Part shown: positions 25,527 to 35,800 of the stretch, in pieces
How positions within the stretch are numbered: position 1 is the stretch's first letter
Layout: each line of letters starts with the position of its first letter
Origin: Lachnospiraceae bacterium
GTDB lineage: Bacteria; Bacillota; Clostridia; Lachnospirales; Lachnospiraceae
Direction: 5' to 3'
Length of the DNA: 64,000 nt
NCBI GenBank assembly: GCA_910574195.1
Contig: CAJTBF010000015.1
Span: 1 to 64,000 of the forward strand
Translations under genes and position numbers: made by a program
The notes under the pieces: generated by a model
What the model saw: the letters and a program-made list of their open reading frames with translations, nothing else
Databases searched by the model: none
Told to the model about the DNA's origin: nothing

Positions 25527-25595
25527 AAAAAGCAGAAACAGAACATCGAATCTTTTCTCAAGGAAGAGATCCCGGACATTCTGTTTCTGCTTTTT
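25527..25595 (+). terminator. Terminator of the transglutaminase-like gene
   Basis: A perfect 17-bp stem (AAAAAGCAGAAACAGAA and TTCTGTTTCTGCTTTTT) with a 35-base loop and a terminal T-run. It may also act on the leftward rseP transcript. Confidence 0.75.
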
Positions 25596-25605
25596 CTTAC
25601 TGCCG

Positions 25606-25678
25606 GAGCGTATTTGAAAATTCATTCCCACAATCTACCGCCCCATTTCACGCCAGGAAACAATTTTCAAACACACTC
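25606..25678. mobile_element. Short element with terminal inverted repeats (MITE-like)
   Basis: GAGCGTATTTGAAAATTC (25606-25623) and the inverted GAGTGTGTTTGAAAATTG (25661-25678) bound a 73-bp segment. The same end sequence recurs at 53582-53599. Its right end touches the rseP stop codon. No target duplication was identified. Confidence 0.45.
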
Positions 25679-26715
25679 TAAAGCAATTTTACAATATCAT
25701 TAAACATCACAACTACCATCAGAACCATCAACAGCGCAAAGCCTGCAAAATGTACCATTCCCTCCTTTTCCGGAGAAATTCTTTTTCCGCGTACCGCCTC
25801 CAGCAGCAGAAAAACCAATCTTCCTCCGTCCAGTGCAGGAATCGGCAGCAAATTCATAATCCCCAGATTTGCAGTCAACAGAATTCCAAAATTCATCAGA
25901 CTCAGAATGACGGAACGTACTCCGGCTGATTTTGAATCCTGATACGTCGTATCCACCGCATCCACAATTCCCACCGGACCGGATAAATCCTGAATCCCTA
26001 CCTGACCGCTCACCAACATTTTCAAACTGGTAAACGTATAATCTGCAATCCAGAATTTCATCGTATAGGCGCCATACAGCATCGAGCCCAGAATTCCAGG
26101 TCTTGTCATTTCACCGGAACTTACAATCCCCAGTCGTTTTCCCGTATCTCCCGCCAACGCACGCGGCTCCAACACAACTGTTTTCTCCTCGCCTTCCCGC
26201 CGATACGTAATCTCCATTTCCTTTCCTTCACGGTTCAACATGTTCTTCCAGGAAATTTCATTCCAGAGATGGACTCGCTCTCCGTCTATCGCAGTAATCA
26301 AATCCCCTTCCTGTATCCCCTGCTCCATTGCGGAGTACCCGTCATCCACCGCACCGATCACCGGGGCGTGATACCCCACCCAGGCTACCATAATCGTACA
26401 GAGGATCCAGCCTAAAAGCAGATTGAACAGTGGGCCTGCCACAATTACGGAAATTCTTGCCCAGACAGATTTACTTTGAAAGCTGCCTTCTCCCACATTG
26501 TCCACGTCATCTTCCCCCATCATGCAGGCCCCTCCAAAAGGCAGCAATTTCAGTGAGAATTTTGTTCCTCCAATCTCTTTCCCAAATAAAGTGGGACCCA
26601 GACCAAGTGAAAACTCATCCACCCGAATCCCATTCCATTTTGCCAGCGTAAAATGGCCCAGCTCATGAAAAATCACGATTGTACTGAATAACAATATGGC
26701 TATTACAATTCCCAT
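25678..26715 (-). CDS. rseP: RIP metalloprotease RseP
   Basis: A 345-residue site-2 protease. The zinc-binding HELGH lies in the first transmembrane segment (IVIFHELGHFTLAKW), a PDZ domain spans about residues 110-190, and the second metal motif NLLPIPALDGG is near residue 295. It cleaves membrane-bound anti-sigma factors or signal peptides inside the membrane. It follows dxr in the conserved order pyrH-frr-uppS-cdsA-dxr-rseP. AAGGTGG precedes the ATG. Confidence 0.96.
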   Translation of the reverse strand: MGIVIAILLFSTIVIFHELGHFTLAKWNGIRVDEFSLGLGPTLFGKEIGGTKFSLKLLPFGGACMMGEDDVDNVGEGSFQSKSVWARISVIVAGPLFNLLLGWILCTIMVAWVGYHAPVIGAVDDGYSAMEQGIQEGDLITAIDGERVHLWNEISWKNMLNREGKEMEITYRREGEEKTVVLEPRALAGDTGKRLGIVSSGEMTRPGILGSMLYGAYTMKFWIADYTFTSLKMLVSGQVGIQDLSGPVGIVDAVDTTYQDSKSAGVRSVILSLMNFGILLTANLGIMNLLPIPALDGGRLVFLLLEAVRGKRISPEKEGMVHFAGFALLMVLMVVVMFNDIVKLL

Positions 26716-26739
26716 TATATTTCCACCTTCTAAATTAAA

Positions 26740-27876
26740 TTATACCGCAATATATTCATATGTTTCCCGCTCTGTTTCCAGAATCTGTTCCACCGTCGGA
26801 TTGGTAATATTTTTATGCCGTTCCATACATTCCCGGATAATCTCCGGAATCTGCAGATAGGAAATCTTTCCCTCCAAAAAAAGAGAGACCGCTTTTTCAT
26901 TTGCCGCATTCAACACGGTGGGAAGGGAACCTCCCTTTCTTCCGGCTTCTAATGCCAGCTTCAATCCATAAAAAGTTTCCATATCCGGTTTCTCAAATGT
27001 GATCTGCGAAAGAGTTCCAAAATCCAGACGCGGCCCTGGCAGATATCGCCTTTCCGGATAATACAGGGCATACTGAATCGGCAATTTCATATCCGGAGTT
27101 CCAAGCTGCGCAATCACCGCCCCGTCTACGTATTCTACCATAGAATGAATGATACTCTGCGGCTGTACCACCACTTCAATCTGATCCACGGAAACTCCAA
27201 ACAGCCATTTTGCCTCTATAACTTCCAGTCCTTTATTGATCATTGTCGAAGAATCAATCGTAATCTTTCGCCCCATCGTCCAGTTCGGATGCTTCAAAGC
27301 GTCCTCCACCCGAATCTGCGCAAGATCCTCGCGTCTCTTTCCCCGGAAAGGTCCTCCGGAAGCCGTTAGCAGAATCTTCTGCAGAGCTCCCCTTTGATCG
27401 CCCTGCAAAGACTGAAAAATAGCACTGTGCTCACTGTCCACCGGAAGAATTGATACGCCATGCTGCTTTGCCAGCGGCATGATCAGATGGCCGGCCGTAA
27501 CCAGGGTTTCCTTATTCGCAAGTGCAATATCCTTTCCCGCCTTTATGGCTTCGATCGTGGGAAGAATTCCGATCATTCCTACAATCGCCGTAACCAAAAT
27601 CTCCGTCCCCTGCATGGCCGCCACTTCCAAAAGCCCTTCCATTCCGGACGCCACTCTCACCGGCAAATCCTGCACCCGCTGCCGGAGTTCCCTGGCGTTT
27701 TCTTCCTCCCACACCGCCGCCAGTGCGGGATGAAACTCCCGAATCTGCTCTTCCAACAGTGTAATATTTCTTCCCGCTGCCAGCGCCAGAATTTCGATAT
27801 CTCCATTTTCTCTCACAACTTCCAGTGTCTGCGTTCCAATGGAACCAGTAGAACCTAAAATTGCAATCTTCTTCAT
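26740..27876 (-). CDS. dxr: 1-deoxy-D-xylulose 5-phosphate reductoisomerase
   Basis: A 378-residue DXR, the committed enzyme of the MEP isoprenoid pathway. It has the NADPH motif ILGSTGSIGTQTLE at residues 5-18, the substrate/metal region LPVDSEHSAIFQ and TASGGPFRG, and the C-terminal helical domain. The ATG at 27876 follows AAGAGGAAAA; a longer frame to 28008 runs through a degenerate intergenic repeat and is not used. Confidence 0.96.
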   Translation of the reverse strand: MKKIAILGSTGSIGTQTLEVVRENGDIEILALAAGRNITLLEEQIREFHPALAAVWEEENARELRQRVQDLPVRVASGMEGLLEVAAMQGTEILVTAIVGMIGILPTIEAIKAGKDIALANKETLVTAGHLIMPLAKQHGVSILPVDSEHSAIFQSLQGDQRGALQKILLTASGGPFRGKRREDLAQIRVEDALKHPNWTMGRKITIDSSTMINKGLEVIEAKWLFGVSVDQIEVVVQPQSIIHSMVEYVDGAVIAQLGTPDMKLPIQYALYYPERRYLPGPRLDFGTLSQITFEKPDMETFYGLKLALEAGRKGGSLPTVLNAANEKAVSLFLEGKISYLQIPEIIRECMERHKNITNPTVEQILETERETYEYIAV

Positions 27877-27939
27877 CCGTTTTCCTCTTTTCTCCGTTCT
27901 CCCGAAGTTCGTTTTCTTTGTATGACCTTCCTGTATTAC

Positions 27940-28044
27940 AGACTCCCTGACGGGAGCAGGCGGACTTTCTCCGGCAAAGTACACCTTAATGAATATTAGT
28001 AGCCCCATAAGTATACCTATCCGGACATCCCGTATCTCAAGCGC
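27940..28044 (+). repeat. Triple-hairpin intergenic repeat, degenerate copy C
   Basis: AAGTATACCTATCCGGACAT followed by CCCGTATCTCAAGC (28009-28042) matches the repeat unit near 52.5 kb. The preceding GGCGGACTTTCTCCGGCAAAGTACACC-like stretch (about 27959-27985) looks like a decayed end of another unit. It lies between cdsA and dxr. Confidence 0.55.
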
Positions 28045-28056
28045 GGTCCATATATA

Positions 28057-28872
28057 TTATCTCAGAAAAACCCATAAAAAATAAATAATCGGCGCCGTGA
28101 AAATTACACTGTCAAACCGATCCAGAATTCCGCCGTGTCCCGGGATCAATGTTCCGTAATCTTTGATGTCGTAATTTCTCTTAATAGCGGAAGCCCCCAG
28201 ATCTCCCACCTGGGAAATGGCGCCGCCAACCGCCCCGATGACGGCAAAAGAAAGTACGTCCACTCCTGCATTTCCCCAGTGGTTTATGGCTGCCGCATAG
28301 AGAAGGCCCAGCAGGGCCGCTCCCACCACTCCGCCAACGCCTCCTTCCACCGATTTCTTTGGGCTGAGCCTGGGCGCCATCTTATGTTTTCCGATCAGCA
28401 TGCCGACGCAATACGCGCAGGTATCACATCCCCAGGAGCAGATAAACACAAGCCAGACCGTGTAAGCCCCGCCCGGAAGAATCCGAATCTGGTAAATATA
28501 GGACAACATCACTCCCACATAGAATAATCCAAAAAAAGCTGCCAAAAGCTGATTCGCGTGATACCCGGGGTAGGAAAATACCATCACTGCCATGAGACAG
28601 ATCAGAAAGGCCAAAAACAGCCCTGTCAAATATTCCTGTGCATTTTCTCCCATATAGGGACGCATCAGCAAAAGGCCATAGTACAACAGCAAAAACACAT
28701 ACCCACAGACTCCCATCAGCTTGTTTTCCATCTGAAATACACGATATAATTCCCGCATCCCAATCACACTGATTGCCGCAACCGTGGCAAACAAAAGCGT
28801 CCCGCCTGTCAGGATCGTCACCAGTGCAAGGATCACCAACAGGATTCCACTCAACAATCTCGTCTTAAACAT
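28057..28872 (-). CDS. cdsA: Phosphatidate cytidylyltransferase
   Basis: A 271-residue polytopic membrane enzyme that makes CDP-diacylglycerol from phosphatidate and CTP. The C-terminal signature is clear (LSPKKSVEGGVGGVVGA and QVGDLGASAIKRNYDIKDYG then PGHGGILDRFDS). Eight or so membrane segments are visible. Its start overlaps the end of uppS by eight bases, so translation is coupled. Confidence 0.96.
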   Translation of the reverse strand: MFKTRLLSGILLVILALVTILTGGTLLFATVAAISVIGMRELYRVFQMENKLMGVCGYVFLLLYYGLLLMRPYMGENAQEYLTGLFLAFLICLMAVMVFSYPGYHANQLLAAFFGLFYVGVMLSYIYQIRILPGGAYTVWLVFICSWGCDTCAYCVGMLIGKHKMAPRLSPKKSVEGGVGGVVGAALLGLLYAAAINHWGNAGVDVLSFAVIGAVGGAISQVGDLGASAIKRNYDIKDYGTLIPGHGGILDRFDSVIFTAPIIYFLWVFLR

Positions 28873-29581
28873 CCTGCTCCCCCTTTATTCCGCCAAATCG
28901 CCGTTCTCGTTTATTATACTGCTCAATGGCACGAATTAATTCCTCTTTTGTAAAATCCGGCCAGTGTACATCCGTAAAATAAAATTCCGAATAGGCAAGC
29001 TGCCATAACAGGTAATTGGATAACCGCTGCTCTCCGCTGGTCCGGATCAAAAGATCCGGATCCGGCAGCTCACACGTATCCAGATAGGACGTATAAAGCG
29101 TTTCGTCAATCTCGTCCGGATTCACCTTTCCGTCCACACAATCTCTGGCCAGTTTCCTGGCCGCACGGAGCATTTCATCCCGGCTTCCATAATTCAGCGC
29201 AATCGTAAAATTCAGTCCGCCATTGTGTTTACTGGCCTCCTCCAGCTCCTGAATCCGGCTTTTAATATCCTCATCCAGAGGGGCAAGATCCCCGATTACC
29301 CGAATCTTCATATCATTCTTTTCCGCCGTCTTCAAACATGTCTTCATATAATTCCGAAGCAGCTTCATCAATGCGTCCACCTCGGACTGCGGGCGGTTCC
29401 AGTTTTCTGTGGAAAACGCATAGACAGTCAAATACTTAATTCCCATTCTCCACGCTTCTTCACAGATCCGTTCTACATTTTTACTGCCCTGGGCATGCCC
29501 GTAATTGCGGGGCATTCCTTTCGACTTTGCCCAGCGGCCATTCCCATCCAGAATAATTGCAATATGTCGTGGTACATTCAT
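28865..29581 (-). CDS. uppS: Undecaprenyl diphosphate synthase
   Basis: A 238-residue cis-prenyltransferase that makes the lipid carrier of cell-wall synthesis. The catalytic P-loop reads HIAIILDGNGRWAKSKG (Asp at the start) and the C-terminal DLLIRTSGEQRLSNYLLWQ is complete. The start at 29581 follows GGAGGAATTGTAC; the upstream frame to 29713 adds 44 unrelated residues and is not used. Confidence 0.96.
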   Translation of the reverse strand: MNVPRHIAIILDGNGRWAKSKGMPRNYGHAQGSKNVERICEEAWRMGIKYLTVYAFSTENWNRPQSEVDALMKLLRNYMKTCLKTAEKNDMKIRVIGDLAPLDEDIKSRIQELEEASKHNGGLNFTIALNYGSRDEMLRAARKLARDCVDGKVNPDEIDETLYTSYLDTCELPDPDLLIRTSGEQRLSNYLLWQLAYSEFYFTDVHWPDFTKEELIRAIEQYNKRERRFGGIKGEQDV

Positions 29582-29717
29582 GTACAATTCCTCCTGTCTT
29601 TTTTCCGAAAACCTGCAAAGAAGGAGCCATGATCCAGGCTCCTCCATGATATAGCGCTTGTCGGAAACATTACGGTTCGGTAAAAGCCGGTAAAGAGTAA
29701 CAAGCCCCCCCAAATGC

Positions 29718-30269
29718 TCAAACAGTCATAACTTCCTTTGTCTTCGCATCCACTGCTTTATCTACTTCCTTAATAAACTTATCCGTCAACTTCTGCAGTT
29801 GATCCTCCAGATCCTTGATTCCGTCCTCCGAAATATCGCCGCCTTTCAGCTTTTTGAATGCGTCATTCCCATCCCGGCGGATATTGCGTATCGCAACCTT
29901 GGCCGCTTCTCCTTTTTTCTTTACCTCTTTCGCCAGTTCTTTTCTCCGTTCCTCTGTCAGTTCCGGGAAAACCAGACGAATTGCAGAACCGTCATTGGTC
30001 GGATTGATGCCAAGGTCTGATACAAGAATTGCTTTTTCAATGACTTTCAGCATATTTTTCTCCCAGGGCTGAATCTGAATCATACGTGCTTCCGGTACGG
30101 AAACATTCGCCACCTGCTGGATTGGAGTCGGAGATCCATAATAGTCTACCACAATCCGGTCCAATACATGCGGATTCGCACGTCCTGCTCGAATTGCTCC
30201 GAACTCCCCGCCCAGATTTTTCATCGTCTTCTCCATCTTCCCCTCGTATACTTTCATCTTTTCATCCAT
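29718..30269 (-). CDS. frr: Ribosome recycling factor
   Basis: A 183-residue RRF, full length. Family segments are visible: GAIRAGRANPHVLDRI, YYGSPTPIQQVANVSVPEARM, IQPWEK and AIRNIRRDGNDAFK. It frees ribosomes after termination together with EF-G. It follows pyrH in the usual order. Confidence 0.97.
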   Translation of the reverse strand: MDEKMKVYEGKMEKTMKNLGGEFGAIRAGRANPHVLDRIVVDYYGSPTPIQQVANVSVPEARMIQIQPWEKNMLKVIEKAILVSDLGINPTNDGSAIRLVFPELTEERRKELAKEVKKKGEAAKVAIRNIRRDGNDAFKKLKGGDISEDGIKDLEDQLQKLTDKFIKEVDKAVDAKTKEVMTV

Positions 30270-30290
30270 TTTTCTCTTCTCCTTACTTTT

Positions 30291-30986
30291 TTATACTGTC
30301 ACCTTCGTCCCGGTGAATGTTCCGCTCATCGTCTCCACAATACTGTTCTCCTCGTTCAGCCCAAATACCAGCATCGGCATCCGATTCTCCATGCACAAAA
30401 TCGAGGCAGTCAAATCCACTGCCGCCAGCTTCTGATCAACGACTTCCCGAATCGAAATCTCCGTATACTTCTTTGCTTCCGGGTTGCGCTTCGGATCACT
30501 GTCATAAATACCGTCGATGGCTTTTGCCAGAAGCATGGCGTCTGCCTCAATCTCAATCGCCCGGAGTACCGCGCCGGTATCCGTTGAAAAATACGGATGC
30601 CCTGTTCCTCCCGCAAAGAAAATCACTTTCCCTTCTGTCAAAGCCGCAACCGCCGCATCTTTCGAAAACAGCGTAGTAAACGCGCCGCACACAAACGGCG
30701 TAAATATCTCTGTCTTCATCCCCACGGACCGGAAAATATCCGATACATAAATACAATTCATCACCGTCGCCAGCATTCCGATCTGATCTGCTCTGGTCCG
30801 GTCAATCGTTTCACTGGTACGCCCCCGCCAGAAATTCCCTCCGCCGGTCACGACTGCAATCTGATACCCTTCCTCTGTCAACTGCTTTACCTGCCGCGCA
30901 ACCCCCAGACAGGTCTCCTCGTCAAACCCGGTTTTCTTTTCTCCGGCAAGTGCTTCTCCGCTCAACTTTAATAGTACTCTTTTCAT
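30291..30986 (-). CDS. pyrH: Uridylate kinase
   Basis: A 231-residue UMP kinase of the amino-acid kinase fold (RVLLKLSGEALAG, VVTGGGNFWRG, FFAGGTGHPYFSTDT, DGIYDSDPKRNP). The start at 30986 is preferred because the GGAGGAG site lies inside the first codons of the longer frame to 31007; spacing is a little long (about 11 bases). It is the first gene of the pyrH-frr-uppS-cdsA-dxr-rseP run. Confidence 0.95.
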   Translation of the reverse strand: MKRVLLKLSGEALAGEKKTGFDEETCLGVARQVKQLTEEGYQIAVVTGGGNFWRGRTSETIDRTRADQIGMLATVMNCIYVSDIFRSVGMKTEIFTPFVCGAFTTLFSKDAAVAALTEGKVIFFAGGTGHPYFSTDTGAVLRAIEIEADAMLLAKAIDGIYDSDPKRNPEAKKYTEISIREVVDQKLAAVDLTASILCMENRMPMLVFGLNEENSIVETMSGTFTGTKVTV

Positions 30987-31048
30987 CTGTCTGTCTTTCT
31001 CCTCCATGCATTATCGTGATTCCCCGACAACGGAAATCATTCTACTAC

Positions 31049-32629
31049 TTAAAAGGAAGTATAACATAACTTTTCCATTTTGTCATGTATATATCCTGCA
31101 TCTCTCTCATCCATCATGGTTGTCAGGATATCCCCCGCCATCAAGCATGTTTTTCCTTTGGGAATCAGCTCCCGGCCTTCCCGCTCCAGAGACACCAGAA
31201 GACAGTTATGGGGCCAGGCAATCTCCTGCACCGTATGGCCCTCCAGCACCGAGCCGCTCATGATCACGAAAGTATGCAGTACCTTTTGTCTGCTTGCTTT
31301 TAAAGACTGTTCTGCTTCTTCTCCCTGCGCCGGCAGGAGCCGTTCCAGCAGACTTTCATAAATCGGTTCCGACCACAACAATGTCGCTACGATATACGCA
31401 GTTACCGATACGACAGACAACGAAAGCATCTGACTGACAGAACCGGACATCTCAAACAAGAGAATAATTCCCGTAATCGGCGCGCGTACAATGGCCGTAA
31501 AAAATCCTGCCATAGCCAGCAATATAAAATTGTTGATATACATGGGATCCAATCCAAAATAATGTACTCCTGTCATGGCAAAAATCCCGCCCAGCAATGC
31601 CCCCAGGATCAAAAGCGGGAAAAAAATCCCGCCCGGTGCACCGGATCCGAAACTGACTGCGGAAAACAAAAATTTTACCACAAACACCGTGACCGCCGCC
31701 CCCAATAGCATCTCCCCGTTTGTCAGCGCAGTAATCAGTCCGTGACCGCTGCCCAGAACGGAGGGCATCACAAGTCCCAGAATCCCTGCCATAAAAAATG
31801 CAAATAGCAGACGTGTCGTTTCATTCAAACATTTCGGTTTCCTGTACAGTTCCTGCGCCTTTAACATAGACCAATTGTAGAACGCTCCCATGACCCCCAA
31901 AAGAATCCCCAGCAGAATCAACATCCAATAATAATTCTGCGGCAGAACATGTTCCAATTGAAACTGAAACACCGGCTCCAGTCCCAACAGATGGGAAGAA
32001 ATATAATCGGCAGTGACAGAGGCCGTCATCACAGAAATCATAAGCGACATGGAAAAACCTTTATGCACCTCCTCCAGCGCAAACATCATTCCGGCAAGAG
32101 GCGCATGAAACGCCGCTGCAAGCCCTGCACTGGCCCCACAGGTCATCAGATAGCGTTCCTCCGTTTTTCCCCGTTCCAGCAGTCGGGAAATCCCCTGTCC
32201 GGTCATAGCTCCCAGTTGAATAGACGGTCCCTCCCGTCCCAGCGACAGTCCCCCGAAAAGACATAAAAATCCACCTGCGAATTTTGCCGGAAGCACCCGT
32301 CTCCAATCCTGGGAAAGCTTTCCCGTCACTTCTCCTTCCACCTGTGGAATTCCGCTTCCCGAAATCATTGGCTCCCATTTTACAAGCTGTCCCACCAGAA
32401 CACCCAACAGAAACAGAACACAGAACCACCCCAGGATCCACAGCGGCTTTCCTTTGATAAAATCAAGAATCCAAATCAACCATTTTCCTGCATACTCCAA
32501 TACAATTCGATATAAAAGCACAACCAGACCGCCCACTGCGCCAACCAGCAATCCCTCACCAATTAAAATAACCGGAAATCTCTGTGCCCGCCGAATTGTA
32601 TAAGATACATCCTTTTTCATTCGTCTCAT
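31049..32629 (-). CDS. ClC-type chloride/proton transporter with C-terminal TrkA-C domain
   Basis: A 526-residue ClC protein. The chloride-pathway motifs are visible: GSGIPQVEG (about 112), GREGPSIQLGAM with the gating Glu (about 153) and GAPGGIFFPLL (about 345). FALEEVHKGF keeps the glutamate of the internal proton path, so an exchanger is more likely than a channel. The last ~85 residues (from VLHTFVIMSGS) form a TrkA-C/RCK-C ligand domain. It would help in acid or osmotic balance. Confidence 0.93.
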   Translation of the reverse strand: MRRMKKDVSYTIRRAQRFPVILIGEGLLVGAVGGLVVLLYRIVLEYAGKWLIWILDFIKGKPLWILGWFCVLFLLGVLVGQLVKWEPMISGSGIPQVEGEVTGKLSQDWRRVLPAKFAGGFLCLFGGLSLGREGPSIQLGAMTGQGISRLLERGKTEERYLMTCGASAGLAAAFHAPLAGMMFALEEVHKGFSMSLMISVMTASVTADYISSHLLGLEPVFQFQLEHVLPQNYYWMLILLGILLGVMGAFYNWSMLKAQELYRKPKCLNETTRLLFAFFMAGILGLVMPSVLGSGHGLITALTNGEMLLGAAVTVFVVKFLFSAVSFGSGAPGGIFFPLLILGALLGGIFAMTGVHYFGLDPMYINNFILLAMAGFFTAIVRAPITGIILLFEMSGSVSQMLSLSVVSVTAYIVATLLWSEPIYESLLERLLPAQGEEAEQSLKASRQKVLHTFVIMSGSVLEGHTVQEIAWPHNCLLVSLEREGRELIPKGKTCLMAGDILTTMMDERDAGYIHDKMEKLCYTSF

Positions 32630-32728
32630 TTGATCAGCCTCCCCTCACACCCAAATCTCCGTCGCCAGCAACTTTTCCGCACACTGTTCTTACCGGACTA
32701 CAAATGTCCCATAAGATGCAGAAAAGGA

Positions 32729-32758
32729 GGGAAGAACACTTTTTCAAGCATTCTTCCC
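32729..32758 (-). terminator. Terminator downstream of nifJ
   Basis: Reading leftward, GGGAAGAA and TTCTTCCC form a stem around a 14-base loop, followed by TCCTTTT. It lies about 60 bp past the nifJ stop codon. Confidence 0.65.
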
Positions 32759-32775
32759 CTCTCTCATCTCCTCTG

Positions 32776-32806
32776 GTAACAGTTTAGCCTGTGGCTTCAC
32801 TGTTAC
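32776..32806. repeat. 31-bp hairpin repeat, copy 2
   Basis: GTAACAGT pairs with ACTGTTAC around an inner AGCC-TGT-GGCT hairpin. It has the same length and ends as the element at 19228-19258. Confidence 0.6.
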
Positions 32807-32820
32807 AAGAATCCATATTC

Positions 32821-35800
32821 TTATTCTTCTCCGTAAACGGTTACCAGCTTCTTCAGGTAAGCATATCTTTCCATTGCTTCCTTCTCGTTGATCGCAAACA
32901 GTCTTGCTGCTTTTTCCGGATTTGCTCTCTTCAACGCATTGTAACGAACCTCTCCGTCAAGGAATGCCTGATATTCTTCTGCCTTCGGTTCTTTGCTGTC
33001 CAGGGAGAACTTATTGCCTTCTGCAGCCGGATTGAACCGGAAGTTGTTCCAGTATCCACACTCTACTGCAAGCTGTTCTTCTGTCTGCGCCTTGCTCATG
33101 CCCTTCTTAATACCATGATTGATACATGGAGCATATGCGATGATCAGTGACGGTCCCGGATATGCCTCTGCTTCCGAAATTGCTTTCACGGTCTGATTGA
33201 AGTCTGCACCCATTGCAATCTGTGCCACGTATACATAACCATAGCTCATTGCAATTCCTGCAAGATCTTTCTTCTTGGTCTCTTTTCCGCCTGCCGCAAA
33301 CTGTGCCGTTGCGCCGGTCTTCGTTGCCTTGGAGGACTGTCCTCCTGTATTGGAGTATACTTCCGTATCAAATACCATGATATTGATGTCCTTGCCGCTT
33401 GCAAGTACATGATCTACACCGCCAAATCCAATATCATACGCCCATCCGTCTCCACCGAAGATCCACTGGGATTTCTTTGCCAGGAAGTCTTTTTCTTTCA
33501 GAAGTTCTGCTCTTTCCGGACAGCCGCATCCACATGCTTCCAGTGCCGCCACCAGCTTGTCCGTTGCCGCTCCGTTCTCTGCGCCGATGGTATACGTATC
33601 CAGATAAGCCTTTGCAGCCGCCTTTACTTCTTCGTTATCTCCGCTCTCTGCCAGCTTCTCTACTTTCACTTTCAGTCTGTCACGGATCGTATTCTGCGCT
33701 AACAGCATACCATAACCAAACTCTGCATTATCTTCAAACAGAGAGTTGGACCATGCCGGTCCTCTTCCGTTTGCATCCACTGTATACGGGGTGGACGGAG
33801 AAGAGTTGCCCCAGATGGAAGAACATCCTGTTGCGTTCGCAATGTACATTCTATCACCAAACAACTGTGTAATCAGTTTTGCATATGGAGTCTCTCCACA
33901 GCCGGCACATGCGCCTGAGAATTCAAGCAATGGCTGTTTAAACTGACTGCCCTTTACCGTTGCCGGTTTGAACTTGGTAACTACTTCCGGTTTTACCGGA
34001 ATCTCGATACCGAAATCAAAGCCCTTCTGGCTGCCCACATTGGCTTCCATATTGCCCATAACCAATGCTTTTTCACCTTTCTTGCCCGGACATACATTCG
34101 CACAGGAACCGCAGCCTGTACAGTCAAGCGCAGATACGGTGATTGCAAACTTCAGTTCCGGCATACCGGTCATCGGCAGAGTTGCCAATCCTTCCGGCGC
34201 TTTTGCCGCTTCTTCTTCGGTCAATGCAACCGGGCGGATAACCGCATGCGGACATACATATGCGCAACGGTTACACTGGATACAATTCTCCGGTTTCCAA
34301 ACAGGAATATCTACCGCAATACCACGCTTCTCATATGCGGAGGAACCGGACGGTGTGGAACCGTCTGCGTACTCCGTAAATGCGGATACCGGAAGCGTAT
34401 TTCCTTCCTGTGCATTTACCTTTGCCTGAATATTCTTTACAAAATCAACAACGTCTTTTCTTCCGCTCTCATTCACATGCGGAGTGGTCAGACCTTCGTC
34501 CGCCGCATCTTTCCAGCTGTCCGGAACCGTTACTTCCACAACCTGCTTTGCACCGGCGTCGATGGCGTCATAGTTCATCTGTACGATCTTATCGCCTTTT
34601 CTTCCGTAAGTCGCTTTTGCCGCTTTCTTCATCAGATCAATGGCTTCCTCTTCCGGAATGATCGCTGCCAGCTTGAAGAAAGCCGACTGCAATACGGTAT
34701 TAATACGTCCGCCGAGTCCGATCTCTTTTCCGATCTTAATTCCGTCGATCGTATAGAACTTGATTCCGTGATTTGCAATAAACGCTTTTACCTGTCCCGG
34801 CAGATGCTTCTCCAGACCTTCCGCATCCCATGGGCAGTTCAGAAGGAAGGTTCCGCCGTCTACCAGTTCCTGTACCATATTGTACTTATCTACATAAGAA
34901 GGATTGTGGCATGCCACGAAATTTGCCTGACGAATCAGGTATGTCGACTTAATCGGAGACTTTCCAAAACGCAGATGGGACATGGTTACACCACCGGACT
35001 TTTTAGAATCATAGTCAAAGTATGCCTGCGCATACATGTCCGTATTATCACCGATGATTTTGATGGAGTTCTTGTTCGCACCTACGGTACCGTCTGCTCC
35101 AAGTCCCCAGAACTTACAGTTGATGGTTCCTTCCGGTGTGGTAACAAGCGGTGCGCCTGCATCCAGTGACAGATTGGTCACATCATCCTCGATTCCGATT
35201 GTAAATACTTTCTTCTCGGTGTTCTTCAATACTGCAACGATCTGCGCCGGTGTCGTATCCTTGGAGCCAAGACCGTAACGTCCGGACAAAATCGGAACCG
35301 CATCAAACTTAGTACCCTTCAACGCTGCAACCACGTCCAGATACAATGGTTCACCCAAAGCTCCCGGCTCTTTTGTTCTGTCCAGAACAGAGATGGTCTT
35401 TACCGTATCCGGAATTGCATCAATCAATGCCTGTGCGGAGAACGGTCTGTAAAGACGTACCTTTACAACGCCAACCTTCTCGCCTGCTGCCAGCAGATAA
35501 TCAATGGTCTCTTCGATAGTATCACATACAGATCCCATGGCAACGATCACGCGCTCTGCGTCTTCGGCGCCATAGTAGTTAAACAGCTTATAATCTGTAC
35601 CGATCTTCGCATTTACCTTATCCATGTACTCCTGCACAATACCCGGCAGTGCATCATAATATGGATTACATGCTTCTCTTGCCTGGAAGAAGATATCCGG
35701 GTTCTGCGCGGAACCTCTCTGGCAGGGATGATTCGGGTTCAATGCATGTGCACGGAACGCATCGATGGCATCCATATTCACCAGATCTTTCAGATCTTCA

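Noticed and set aside
27877-28008. N-terminal extension of Dxr by 44 residues
   Set aside because: It runs through a degenerate intergenic repeat, and the ATG at 27876 has a ribosome site and matches the family's normal start.
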